NCBI GenBank assembly: GCA_004026145.2
Contig: CP034975.1
Coordinates: 3,819,375 to 3,883,374 of the forward strand
Reading direction: 5' to 3'
Source: Takifugu bimaculatus
Lineage: Eukaryota > Chordata > Actinopteri > Tetraodontiformes > Tetraodontidae
Length of the DNA: 64,000 nt
Part shown: positions 34,060 through 44,158 of the stretch, one piece after another
Layout of the letters: each line of letters opens with the position of its first letter
Position numbering within the stretch: position 1 is the first letter of the stretch
Notes under the pieces: generated by a model
What the model was told of the DNA's origin: nothing
What the model saw: the letters and a program-made list of their open reading frames with translations, nothing else
Databases searched by the model: none
Position numbers and translations under genes: made by a program

Positions 34060-34515
34060 CGATGCTTGAGCAAGAAGAGGAACAGCCCCTTGGGGAACCA
34101 ATAACTCTGATTCAGTTGAGAGATGCTTTAGCTGGACTGAAAAAAGGCAAAAAGTCTCTGGGATGGAATAGGAGTCTGGGAGAGTTCTATCCCAAGTTTT
34201 CGGAAGAGCTGGGACAATCAGTTTTGTCTACATTCATAAAGTCATTGAGGAAAGCCTTTTACAGTGACATGAATGCTGCCTTGATAACTTGAAGGCAAAC
34301 TCCTGGCAAATGACTAAAACTGTAGACCACTGTCTATCCTAAATGCAGAAGTAAAAATCTTTGCCATATATTAGCCTCAACTTTAGAGCCACAGAACTAT
34401 GCTACTATGCAAATTATGAGTGATCAGAGGGGGTTTATGAAATCCAGGCTTACTACTGACAACAAATGGTCTCTGCTTCATGTAATTCATGCTACGGTTG
34501 CCACTGAAATCTGTC
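34060..34515 (+). mobile_element. L1/Tx1-type LINE remnant
   Basis: The frame at 34062-34292 reads LGEPITLIQLRDALAGLKKG and then FYSDMNAALIT, the start of an L1-type reverse-transcriptase domain. After a stop it continues in pieces to SDQRGFMKSRLTTDN and LHVIHAT near 34420-34500. 5' and 3' parts are absent. Confidence 0.65.
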
Positions 34516-35094
34516 TCAGTCCACAGTGCTGGAGTTGATACGATTCTAACATGACAATTGAAAGCAGATAAGATACTGTAAATTTTTATTTGCAATTTTC
34601 TTTCTTAAAACATAGCCTCTGAAAGGTCCAGATATGAGGGGTGTTGTCATCACTAGGGTTTTGCCCTTTCTTCTATTCTCTGTCTTACTATTCTTTGTCT
34701 TTATTTCTATTTGCGATAGGGTTCATCTTGGAGGAGTCATCGTCTCCTCACAGAGCCAGCATGGAAAGACAAACAACCAGTCACATTGAGATTCTTACCT
34801 AAGGACACTGTGGATTAGCAATTTCACCTACCAACAAAATACATAGGCACATAGAAAAACCAAATTAGAACCCTGATGTGAGGTGACAGTAATAACCACA
34901 GCAAACCCATGATTCATCACTGTGCTACGTTTTTCTAGAACAAACAAAACAGTCATTGCTATGTGAAAATATTTATTTTGTGGCCAAGCACCAATCTTTT
35001 ACATAACTGTAACAGTAATAACCACTGCAAAACTGATTCATCAGCTGTGCCACTTTTTTCTTTATGAAACAGGAATAGGGAGAAGGAATTGTTG
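34516..35094. repeat. OR6 3' flank with an internal duplication
   Basis: Diverged copy of the OR5 3' flank (23181-23726), including the teleost repeat. The OR 3'-end sequence appears twice: a diverged version at about 34885-35005 and then, from about 35008, a version nearly identical to OR5. Confidence 0.65.
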
Positions 35095-36035
35095 CTACAT
35101 GGAAATATTTATCTTGTGGCCAAGCAAAAATCTTTTACATGATTGTCTCATCTTTGGTAAGTTAAAACCATACAAGAACGGGGTGATCATTGGTTGGATA
35201 AGGAGGAGGTATATAGATAGAATAATCCGTAATTTATCTGGTACCGCTGCAGCATAAATCCTGGACTCTGAAAAATGAAAAAGGGTGCCAAGAAACATGT
35301 TTGACAACGAGACAATCTGAGGAGTGCAGGTGGAGACGGCTTTCTGTGTATTTTCCTTTGAGGCCTTGAGACAAACACCCAAAATCTTTACATATGAGAA
35401 TGAAATAAGACCAAATGGAACAACTATTGTCAAAAATGCAAATATCAGATCCGATATTTTGTCAATTGCTGAAACTGAACAAGCTAGTTGGATTATTAAA
35501 TGGTAGTCACAGAACACTTTGTTGATGACATTTCCACAAAAGTCCAGATGGATAAAAATGAGAATAAAACCAAAAAATTCATAACTGAATACCCCCACAC
35601 ACCTAAAATAATCTTACACACTCTCTCCGTGTTCATAATGAGACTGTATTGTAAAGGATAGCAGATAGCAACGTACCTGTCGTAGGCCATGGCTGCTAAA
35701 CTGCAAAACTCAACTGATGCAGATGTGTAAATATAACACATCTGCAGGAAACACCAGGGCACAGTGACTTGGTGAGTATCTGAAAGCATTTGAGACAACA
35801 TAAGAGGATACAGTGATGTGCTGCCACTTATTTCATTCACAAATAAATGACACACGAAGATGTACATGGGCTCATGCAGCCTTTTGTCCTTGTAAATAAT
35901 CAGAATTAAAACCGAATTCACCATCCAAATTGACATAAACCAGAAGAGCATGATGCCAAAATACAGATATTTCAACTCTCCAATATCACCATAGGCTGCA
36001 AGCACAAAATACACATTCTTAGTTTTGTTCTCCAT
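35095..36035 (-). pseudogene. OR6: odorant receptor broken by a one-base deletion
   Basis: Starts MENKTKNVYF and is open to about residue 160 in TM4, where an A run that has six bases in OR5 (about 24187-24192) has five here (35555-35560). The frame then continues in a second open stretch (35095-35598) covering the rest of the receptor to GHKINISM. All other features are intact: LHEPMY, MAYDRYVAIC, STCTPQ and ITPFLYG. The TM2 region (FVNEISGSTS) resembles OR3/OR4, while TM4 to the end is almost identical to OR5. It is a very young pseudogene, or an intact gene with a homopolymer error in the assembly. A minus-strand TATAAG near 36151-36156 may be its promoter. Confidence 0.8.
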
Positions 36036-36039
36036 CTTT

Positions 36040-36635
36040 CACTTGTGAAATCTTTGCAATATATCTAGTCCATCCAGTTGCTCAAACATTCTCAGCATCA
36101 GCATCAGATGTAAACATCTTAGTCAACTGAGGAGGACAAAATCTACCCTGAACTTATACTGTCACTGACTTGGGTTTAGTGGAGGGGAGGGCCTTTTCTT
36201 CATAGTGTAAAAATTTTGTTTTAAAAAAAATTCCCTTGGCTGACATTATGGAAAAGTTTTTTCAGTGCATTCATGTCATTTGCTGGACCTAGCAGAAAGA
36301 TACGATGATCATTTTCAAAACAATATAAACTAAGTATATCTTTGTTATTGATCCCAGAGGAAGCAAGTGCAATGATATGAATCATTAGAGGACCTCAGAT
36401 GCTCAAATAATTAGCCAGGGTAGAAATGAGGACCACATGTTCAAATATTATGTAAAAATGTTGCATTGTGGTTTTTCTGATGTCATCCAGATCATTGCTA
36501 CGTGTGGTTGGCAAAAAATTCAAGGCTATGATGATTACAAGACTAAGTCAAACCTTTCTAATACAATCATATGACACATATGTAATTTTAACACTATTAT
36601 AACAATTTTTTCATTTTCTTGACTGCATTATCCCT
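36040..36635. other. OR6 upstream region and spacer
   Basis: Minus-strand TATAAGTTCAGGG near 36145-36156, about 115 bases upstream of the OR6 ATG, is a possible TATA box. The rest is AT-rich with no recognised coding. Confidence 0.4.
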
Positions 36636-36900
36636 TATCCCTTTCAGGGTCATGCAGCGGGCACTGGAGCCTTGCCCAGTTACATGTGGACTAAGGCAGG
36701 GTCTACCCCTGGATGAATCACCAGCTCATCACAGGGCCCTATGTGAGCAATTGTGGGTCCGGTACCTTGCTCAAGGGTACCATGGCATTACTCTGAAGGT
36801 GTTCTGGCACTTCACCCTACTAACAGAATACCTGCTACATTTTAGCCCACTTCTGGGTCTTGAACCAGGAATCCTCCACTTCCCAGACTGAATTACCATC
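36636..36900. mobile_element. Widespread teleost interspersed repeat, other half
   Basis: Begins with a CCCTTTCAGGGTCATGCAG word and continues CACTGGAGCCTTGCCCAG, AAGGCAGGGTCTACCCCTGG and CACCAGCTCATCACAGGGCC, a diverged form of the common fish repeat whose other end is near 23.5 and 34.8 kb. Confidence 0.5.
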
Positions 36901-37640
36901 GCCCCAATCAACTTAACATTATTGGACTTGAAACGGCCTGGACATACTTTTTTTTGATTGAAATATATATCTAAGAACAACCCAAAACATTATCACACAC
37001 AATTACTTCAGGATACAGCTTTTCTTATTGAGTACATTTATCAGTAAAGACTGACAGGACAAATCTGGGTGATGTCCTGTGAGATATCCTGATGTTTTTT
37101 TTTTTTTTTAAGCAATGATGATAATGAAACAACAAACATCCCCTGATATAACTTGGTGTCTATTATGACACCATGTCACAGATACACAGAAGGACAAAGG
37201 GACAGAGTAAACATGGTGATTAAACCTCAGAGTCATTAGTCCACTAGATGTCTGTATCCCCAAGACATCAAATTATTGTTGTTATGCTTTGGGACCAGGA
37301 GTCTCTATACAGGACAAAAATGTATAGTAACTCCCACTGACCCCTGACAGAAATCTCTAGTCTCCAGAAATGCAAAACAGAAAAAAACTCACACAAATGA
37401 ACATGTGTGTCAATGTGACATTTAGATTTAAGCTAGGAAAAAAGCAAAAGTTAGTTAACTTTGTAACTATGGTCTGATATAATCTTTTAAAATATGCACT
37501 GTAATCCCATGTATACATCCAACCATCAACTCTATTAATATATGATTATTCCTAATCAGGATTGTAGAACACTTGAGCCTATCCCAGCCAACAAGAGCTA
37601 GATTTGGGTTTCCAACATTTTGCATTGATGAGATGATCAA
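36901..37640. other. Spacer between the two OR arrays
   Basis: AT-rich, with a T run at 37096-37110. No gene recognised. Confidence 0.45.
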
Positions 37641-37644
37641 TAAT

Positions 37645-37950
37645 TATCAACCAATCGTTTTATATATAAAGCGTCTGTTACAATCAAAATTGTCTCTAGG
37701 CACTTTACAGAATCTCAGGGCCTGACCCCCAACAAGCAACAATGGCAAGTAAAAAAAAAACCTTTAACAGGAAGAAACCTTGAGCAGGACAAAGCTCAAA
37801 TAGGGGGACCTTCCTGCTGATGGCTGGCTGGGCAGAGAGGGAGGATAAGGGGATGGGGGCAGGTAGATGAAAGAATAGGTATTGGCATATAGGCAATAGG
37901 CATCAGCAATACCTGTAGATGGACACACAGAGGTGGAGGAGAGGGAGAGA
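37645..37950 (-). mobile_element. L2-type LINE 3' end, truncated copy
   Basis: About 300 bases collinear with the 3' UTR of the LINE at 26.1-26.5 kb (words AACAGGAAGAAACCTTGAGC and CCTGCTGATGGC) in the same orientation. Truncation at the 5' end is usual for LINE copies. Confidence 0.7.
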
Positions 37951-38203
37951 AGCAAAAAACTGTCTGCAGTTTACATTTATATTGTGAAATATTTACATCT
38001 CAAATCTAAAGACAAATACTCAAGAATTGATTTTAAAGTATTTTGGTTTCATTAGCCAGTTTTAGTAATAGAGGGCCTCCCCTACCTCACCCATAACAAA
38101 ACAGCGGACTTTTGTCATCCTGGGTCCATTGGAAAAGAGAACTCCTGACAGTAGACACTGGTAGATAGCCCTTCTCTACAGGCCTGGTTCCTAACCCTCA
38201 GTG

Positions 38204-39368
38204 CTTTTCCACAACACAGTGCAGGCTCAAGGTTGACTTGATACGATATGGTACAGCCACATTGATTTTCCATTACACTATGGTACCTTTTGACATTGGT
38301 GGTATCTTCAAAACACAGAGCTGTGTCGGTTAAAGACAAGATCTACATTCGGCCTGCCACCAGGCTCATCCAGTTACCCGAGATCAGCGACATGGAGGAT
38401 CAACCGACAGGCTTCCCTTCAGAGTTCAAATGTCTTCAAGACACATATTCGGGGGTGGCTGTAAATGTTTGTTTGTACTCTTGCAAGAGCCTTAATGCAA
38501 AAGAAAGAAATCGTATCTTCTAAATCCTATCTTACCATAAAATCTTCCTTACAGTTGGGGGCACCTCCATATGTTTTAGTCTGCAAAATCAAAATGTAGC
38601 AAGGCTTTATGGACAATACACACTGATTATACACACAGAACTTAAAATACTCACACGGCACAAAACTGTGGCACGTAAAAAGCAACAATTAGCTTAGTTT
38701 ATCGAATGTTACTGACAGGCTGAATTTATGTTTTTCCTGAGAAACTAAGCAATCACAAAATACAAGGGGAAGATGGAGTTAGCACTGGGGGTCAATAGTC
38801 AGCTCATTGTTTATAGGAAACAATGATACTATTCTTTAAGGTTGCTTGCCGTTCGGTGCCACAAAATAGTCTCTATTTGATCAAAAATGTCCAGTCCTTT
38901 TTCACCTAATTTGTTGATTGTCTGGTAATCATCAATCATGTTTTTAGGTTTTTTGAGCTTTTTTGTCGTATAAATGCAATGCGCGAGCACCCATCAGTGA
39001 CCTCCAAATAAACCTCATTTTGAGTCTCAACATTTAGCTCCATCTTCTCAAATCTGCCACACACAGCTAAAAATACAGTATCTCATTGTTTGACCGGGGT
39101 ATCATTTTGCATTTTTTTTCTGTAAAGTTAAGAAATTACAAAAGTTTTGAGCTTCCTGAAACCCATTAATCTGGTGATTCTTCAGTGAAGTCAAACCTCT
39201 AGTCAATCAGACCATTGACTGACAATAACAGAAAAGTACCTACTCAGCACGCTTGTAACCGCAGCCAATTAGGTCCTAAAAAGTATCTACTCGGCCCCAG
39301 TAGCCATAGTGGAAAACCCTCTAAACCATTCCGTGTCAAGTCTTGCTGAGTAGATACTAATGGAAAAT
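38204..39368. mobile_element. DNA transposon with long imperfect terminal inverted repeats
   Basis: The left end (CTTTTCCACAAC...GACTTGATACGATATGG...TTTTCCATTACACTATGG, 38204-38283) matches the inverse of the right end (about 39285-39368), which reads TTTTCCATTAGTATC, GACTTGACACGGAATGG and TTTTCCACTATGG on the other strand. These are inverted repeats of about 85 bp. Inside, an open frame at 38290-38523 (plus) encodes 77 residues of unknown type that could be part of a transposase. The superfamily is not assigned. Confidence 0.55.
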
Positions 39369-39925
39369 TGACAAGAGTAAGAGGGAACTTAAATATCAAA
39401 GAGTCACTCAAAAAAAACATAGTTGGCTGATTACAACCTTACAAGTACTGTAACACTTTGGTGTTCTGAAGTACCTGGCAGAGGCAGCTAGATGGATGCA
39501 GGTAGATGATGGTCCTAGATGAAATCATAAGACCTGAGGTCATTGAAAAGCAAACAGTGATTTGTATAAATACATAACCTGAAGACTAGCATCATGAATA
39601 TTTCTGGAATTTAATACCAATAATCCAATCTTTAAGGCTGCCCTTGTGGTTTCTGGCAGTAAAATATTGCAAATACTGTACTACAATATTCTAATGCATT
39701 GAGGACCATCATCTACCTGGAGCTCATGTATATCATAAAATTTTAAGTGATCAAAAATTACAGTGACATCATGTCTGTAATTTATGTTGATCTCTATTAC
39801 TATCACATTGAAAATTAAAACGTTTTACTTCTTTTATACTGATATTGAGACACAACAGAAACAATGTTGTTGTCCTTTTTTAAAATTTCGGCAGGGAATT
39901 GATCTCTGGAGCTCTAATACATTCT
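39369..39925. other. Upstream flank of the plus-strand OR array
   Basis: No coding. From about 39760 it matches the upstream flank repeated before genes B-F. Confidence 0.5.
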
Positions 39926-39926
39926 G

Positions 39927-39992
39927 ATTGGAGTTTAGCAGTGCTGAACCAACAATAAAAGCAGTTATGCTACCTGTCCAGAGCAGGTAAGG
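39927..39992 (+). promoter_or_regulatory. OR-A core promoter
   Basis: Inverted CCAAT box (ATTGG, 39927-39931), TATA-like AATAAAAG (39954-39961) and a splice-donor-like CAG/GTAAGG (39987-39992). The same three elements with the same spacing precede B-F. The CCAAT-TATA pairing is also found before divergent gene G. Confidence 0.45.
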
Positions 39993-40038
39993 ACAAGGCG
40001 TTTAAACGACATTAATGTTTTTGACCGAGACGCACAAA

Positions 40039-40953
40039 ATGACGAACAAAACTAATATATTTTACTTATCGGGATTAAACGACCTAACAACAAACAGAGG
40101 CCTTATTTTCACCTTCATCTTTTTGTGTTACAGTTTGATTTGGATTGTAAATGGAGCTCTTATCTTGGTCATTATACTGGAGGAAAAACTTCATGAACCC
40201 ATGTACATATTTCTGTGTAATTTGTGCATTAATAGTCTCTATGGGACAGCAGCTTTTTACCCCAAGTTCTTATATGATTTAGTGACTAACAACCATACCA
40301 TATCTTATGCTGGTTGCATGTTACAAGTTTTTGTTATATACTCATATGCTGCAACTGATTTCTCAATTCTGGCCCTCATAGCTTATGACAGATATTTGGC
40401 TATATGTCGCCCGCTGGAGTATCACTCTTTAATGACTAAACATAAGGTTGTTTTGTTGGTGTGTTTCTCCAGACTTGTGCCTTGGCTTTGTCATACCACT
40501 GTGACGATAATGACCTCACTACTGCAATTATGTGACTCCCACATCGACAAACTCTATTGCGCAAACTGGTCAATTGTTAAGCTTTCTTGCAATTCAATAA
40601 CGACAAACAATATTGTAGGATACATTTTCATTTTATTCTATTTCTGCCATGATGTTTTCATTATGTGCTCGTACGTGCCGTTGTTAAAATCTGCTGTGAA
40701 ATCAAGAGACGGGAGGAAAAAGTTTACGCAGACATGCGTGCCACATTTGTTCTGCCTGCTTAACGTAACAGTTGCTCTTCTGTTTGACCTCATGTATGCC
40801 AGGTACGGATCACCCTCTCTGTCAGCAGGTGTAAAGAATTTCATGGCTCTGCAATTTCTCTTGTTTCCACCAATTCTGAACCCTCTTATATATGGACTCA
40901 AACTGACGCAAGTTCGCAACAGGCTTTTAAATGTGTTTAAAGGTAAAGGCTAA
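40039..40953 (+). CDS. OR-A: odorant receptor, intact
   Basis: A 304-residue seven-transmembrane OR of a second fish subfamily. I chose MTNKT as the start (A at -3; NKT glycosylation site at residue 3) because gene C lacks the upstream in-frame ATG (40015 here), which would add eight residues. Marks are LHEPMY (51-56), the conserved TM3 cysteine (93), IAYDRYLAIC (114-123; the others have MAYDRY), SYVPLL in TM5, KKFTQTCVPHL before TM6 (227-237) and a standard NPLIYG in TM7 (281-286). Distinctive residues are V97, A105 and TM4 WLCHTTVTIMTS. It is first of an array of six near-identical copies. Confidence 0.94.
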   Translation: MTNKTNIFYLSGLNDLTTNRGLIFTFIFLCYSLIWIVNGALILVIILEEKLHEPMYIFLCNLCINSLYGTAAFYPKFLYDLVTNNHTISYAGCMLQVFVIYSYAATDFSILALIAYDRYLAICRPLEYHSLMTKHKVVLLVCFSRLVPWLCHTTVTIMTSLLQLCDSHIDKLYCANWSIVKLSCNSITTNNIVGYIFILFYFCHDVFIMCSYVPLLKSAVKSRDGRKKFTQTCVPHLFCLLNVTVALLFDLMYARYGSPSLSAGVKNFMALQFLLFPPILNPLIYGLKLTQVRNRLLNVFKGKG

Positions 40954-41299
40954 TGTTTTATTCATTTATCAGAAAATGTCTCTGCAGTATGATGAGCAGT
41001 CAAGAACCGATTTCCTTGGTCCAAATCATCACAGTGTTCACTGTTATAACTGGTTTCTTTCCAGTTGGTTGTGTACGGAAAGGTTTAAAGGTCCTTAAAC
41101 ATCTTTTGCTTGTCTTTAAGTGGCTACATACAAAGAACATGTTTAATATTATGAGATTTTCAGCCATCTAGTTGTGATAATGCAGAACATGTCAGAGAAT
41201 GGCATGTTAATGTCAACCAATTTCTGGTTTATTAAAAATCTCCCACATGACCTTTAAAGCTGACTGTTACTTTATTTTAAAACTTGTTAAATGTGTCTT

Positions 41300-41869
41300 C
41301 AGGCTTCAACTCATTACTCAATTGTTATGCCTTGGCATTATAAAGGACATGGCAGACGTGGCCAAATGGATAGGTAGAAAATTATGGTCATAGATCGATA
41401 TCTGAAGTCATCACAAAGCACAAGGTGATCTGTATGAACGCATAACCTGCAGACTAACCTCCTAAATATGTTGGGAATTTCATAACAACTATCCAATCAT
41501 TAACACTGTCCTTTGTGGTTTCTAGTATTATTTATACAAGGATTAAAAATATTATTGTTACCACAATAAGCATATAGTATATAAATGATGGTCATAGGCA
41601 CATTTAAATCATCATACAGGGGACACTGGTGTCTCTACAATTACGGCTATTTTGAAGTCTTAATCATTATTTGAACTTACAAGCACTTGCCAGTGTAGTG
41701 GCATGCAGCACTTAGTAAAGATGGTGAAGGAAGGCCGCTTTCTGTTTCACCATACTGTATTATACAACATATATTACAGTAGCGGGACAGTTACGAACAA
41801 AAGATGGACGTTTTTTGATAGCAGGAGAGGAACTAGGACCCCTTTCGAACATTGCCGAGGACATTCAGT
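41300..41869. repeat. Array unit downstream block (unit A)
   Basis: Non-coding DNA present after each array gene: 41300-41869, and at matching places near 45420, 50720, 55930 and 58910. An 81-codon open frame (41703-41948) occurs in every unit but reads the fossil LINE in a wrong frame, so it is not a gene. Confidence 0.7.
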
Positions 41870-42195
41870 CCCTTTTTGGTTGAGGAGGTTGTGTGGAGCG
41901 GGTGTCAGACTTCAGATTCCTGGGCATCTACATAAAGGGAAACCTTGACCTGGGACATTCATTCTATGCTGGTCATCAAGAAGGGACAGCATAGTACTTC
42001 TTCAGAATACAAAGGCATAACCACCTCAGGCAGTAACTGTTTTTATCATTGCTCCATTGAGAACATTTTAACAAACTGTACGTGTGCTGTGGGTTTCCAG
42101 CTGCATGGCTGCAGAAAAGAAAACACTCTAGAGTGTCGCTATGACAGCTGAAAAGCTCATCGGCTGCCTTCTCCCACCCATGTAAAATCTATATA
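41870..42195 (+). mobile_element. Fossil LINE 3' end, unit A, first part
   Basis: Reads RVSDFRFLGIYIK and then, after a frameshift, words of a LINE C-terminal region such as FYHCSIENIL. It is interrupted at a TA by the pogo-like element and resumes at 43334. Clade not assigned. The hAT target site CTCTAGAG is empty here (42126-42133). Confidence 0.55.
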
Positions 42196-43333
42196 CCGTA
42201 TTTTCACGACCATAAGGTGCACTGTATTAAAAGGCGCAGTCTCAGTTATGGGTGCTATTTCTGTATTTAAAACATACATAAGGCGCACCGTATTATTAGG
42301 CGCATGCTGAAACATACAGTAAAAAATGACAACAGAAGTAAAACAGTGAGTTTCAACACATTTATTGAACAAAATATTCATTTTTCCGCCACAGAACCAT
42401 CAAAGTTTTCATCTTCTGTATCTGAATTAAACAGCTGCACTATTTCAATGTCCAACATCCCGAATTCCTGTTCTTAATCATCTGAATCGGACTCACCGAC
42501 CGGTTCTGGTTCAGCGTTGATTTTGTGAAAGCTCTTCCAATACATGAAGACGGTATCATAGCCCATGCGTCTACAATCCACCCGCATATGGTGGCATAAC
42601 TTGCCCGCCGCTGCCTCATAGTCTTTGTGAAGGAGTGTTCGCCTTCCGTCATCCAGCGCATTGTCCGTTTCCGTGGCAGCCGAGAACCACGGTGAACGAT
42701 GACTTCTCGTGTCCCGTTGTGCGTATCGCCACCGTGCCGGTCCCTTTTTCTCCTCTTTGTGGTCAAAGGGATGTTAAAAGTCAGAGGGATCCCATCCATG
42801 TTGGTGATGTGGCTGGGCGCGGTTATCTTGTCGCGGCAGTAGGTGCGGAAGATGGCCACCCTCTCCTGGTTAGGGTTAGGGAAGATGGCCGCCCTCTCCT
42901 GGTTAGGGTTAGGGAAGATGGCCACCCTCTCCTGGTTAGGGTTAGGGAAGATGGCCGCCCTCTCCTGGTAATCCGCGGGCAGCCACTGCGCAACAGTTGT
43001 CCTCGCGCGTATGGAGAGATGCCGCCTCCTCATGAAGCGAAAACACTAAGATTGCTCGATTGCCATTTTTCAGCCGCATATTCGATGGCCTGCAGTTTAA
43101 AGTAAGCCTCATTCATACGCGTCTCGCTTGACCGGCGCCATTTTAGGGGATCCTTACGCGGAGTTGTGCCGCTAAACGATTGGCGGAGCGTTTACCGTAG
43201 TGCACCCACCAAAGACGCACAGCAGATTTTGGAACTCAGTCCACACACAAGGCGCTCCATATTATAAGGCGCACCATCGATATTTGAGAAAATCTCAGTG
43301 TTTTAGGTGCGCCTTATAGTCTTGAAAATACGG
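42196..43333 (-). mobile_element. Pogo-like element, unit A (4-copy minisatellite)
   Basis: Starts CCGTATTTTCACGACCATAA and ends in the inverse, with TA on both sides (42194-42195, 43334-43335). The minus strand keeps the last part of a pogo transposase (RTYCRDKITAPSHITNMD, then WMTEGEHSFTKTMRQRRASY) but lacks the N-terminal DNA-binding domain and most of the catalytic core. At about 42850-42970 it has four units of a 33-bp minisatellite containing GGTTAGGGTTAGGG. Length 1138 bp. Confidence 0.82.
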
Positions 43334-43729
43334 TACTTCTCGCAGTCTCAGACAGCCACACTGTATCTGCAAGGACCCATCCTAAAAAGAACACTTGCTC
43401 TTTGAACTGCTGCCTTGGCGCAAAAGTTTTAGGTCACTCAAAGCAAAAACAAACAGGCAATAAAGGAGTTTCTGTGCCAGAAACATAATTATACTCTACT
43501 CTGAGAAGACTTGAAGATATTCTCATTATGCAACTAACATGAGAATTCATGTAAAAACTGGCTGTGAATGCAGAATGTTTGGCCTGTGCTGTTTTCCTAT
43601 TTTAGTTTTTAACCTTTTAGAAAACTGCTATTTTGATTGTATTTTATAATTATAGTCATGTACTTTAATGATTTCACTTTCAAATTTTGTTGGACCCCGA
43701 CAACGACAATAAAGGAATTCTGATTCTGA
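43334..43729 (+). mobile_element. Fossil LINE 3' end, unit A, second part
   Basis: Continues the LINE C-terminal coding in broken form (words for CKDPS and LFELLPW) and ends with GACAATAAAGGAATTCTGAT, a LINE-type tail carrying AATAAA. Confidence 0.5.
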
Positions 43730-44046
43730 ATGAGCAAATGACCAAATCCCCAAATGCTCAGATAGGGTCTAGCGATGAGCTGACCACTTGTCCACCCTGC
43801 CTTTGCTCATTTGCTGCTAGGATAGGCTTCAGCATGCTCCCTTCGACCCCACAAGGGAAATAGCATCAAGAAAAAAGTGCAGTGACATCATGTCTGTGTT
43901 GTGTATTGATCTATATTACTATCACAGTGGGAGTTAAAAAGTTTTACTTCTTTTATACTGATATTGAGACACAACAGAAACAATGTTGTTGTCTGTTTCT
44001 TTACATTTCGACAGGGAATTGATCTCTGGAGCTCTAATACATTCTG

Positions 44047-44112
44047 ATTGGAGTTTAGCAGTGCTGAACAAACAATAAAAGCAGTTTTGCTACCTGTCCA
44101 GAGCAGGTAAGG
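44047..44112 (+). promoter_or_regulatory. OR-B core promoter
   Basis: ATTGG (44047-44051), AATAAAAG (44074-44081), CAG/GTAAGG (44107-44112), spaced as for gene A. Confidence 0.45.
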
Positions 44113-44158
44113 ACAAGGCGTTTAAACGACATTGATGTTTTTGACCAAGACGCACAAA

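Noticed and set aside
38290..38523. A stand-alone small gene at this frame
   Set aside because: It lies inside a transposon with inverted ends, so it is more likely part of the element. No family was recognised.
40638..40919. A 93-codon antisense frame (MRTCVSLSPYI...) repeated under every array receptor
   Set aside because: It lies fully inside the receptor coding region on the other strand and is preserved only because the sense sequences are nearly identical.
41703..41948. An 81-codon frame (MQHLVKMVKEG...) present in most array units
   Set aside because: Half of it reads a LINE C-terminal region in the wrong frame (the correct frame gives FRFLGIYIK). Repetition follows from duplication of the unit, not from coding constraint.
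42850..42970. Reading the TTAGGG tract as an interstitial telomere or chromosome-fusion site
   Set aside because: The TTAGGG words occur only as linkers within a short transposon minisatellite, not as a long uninterrupted array.
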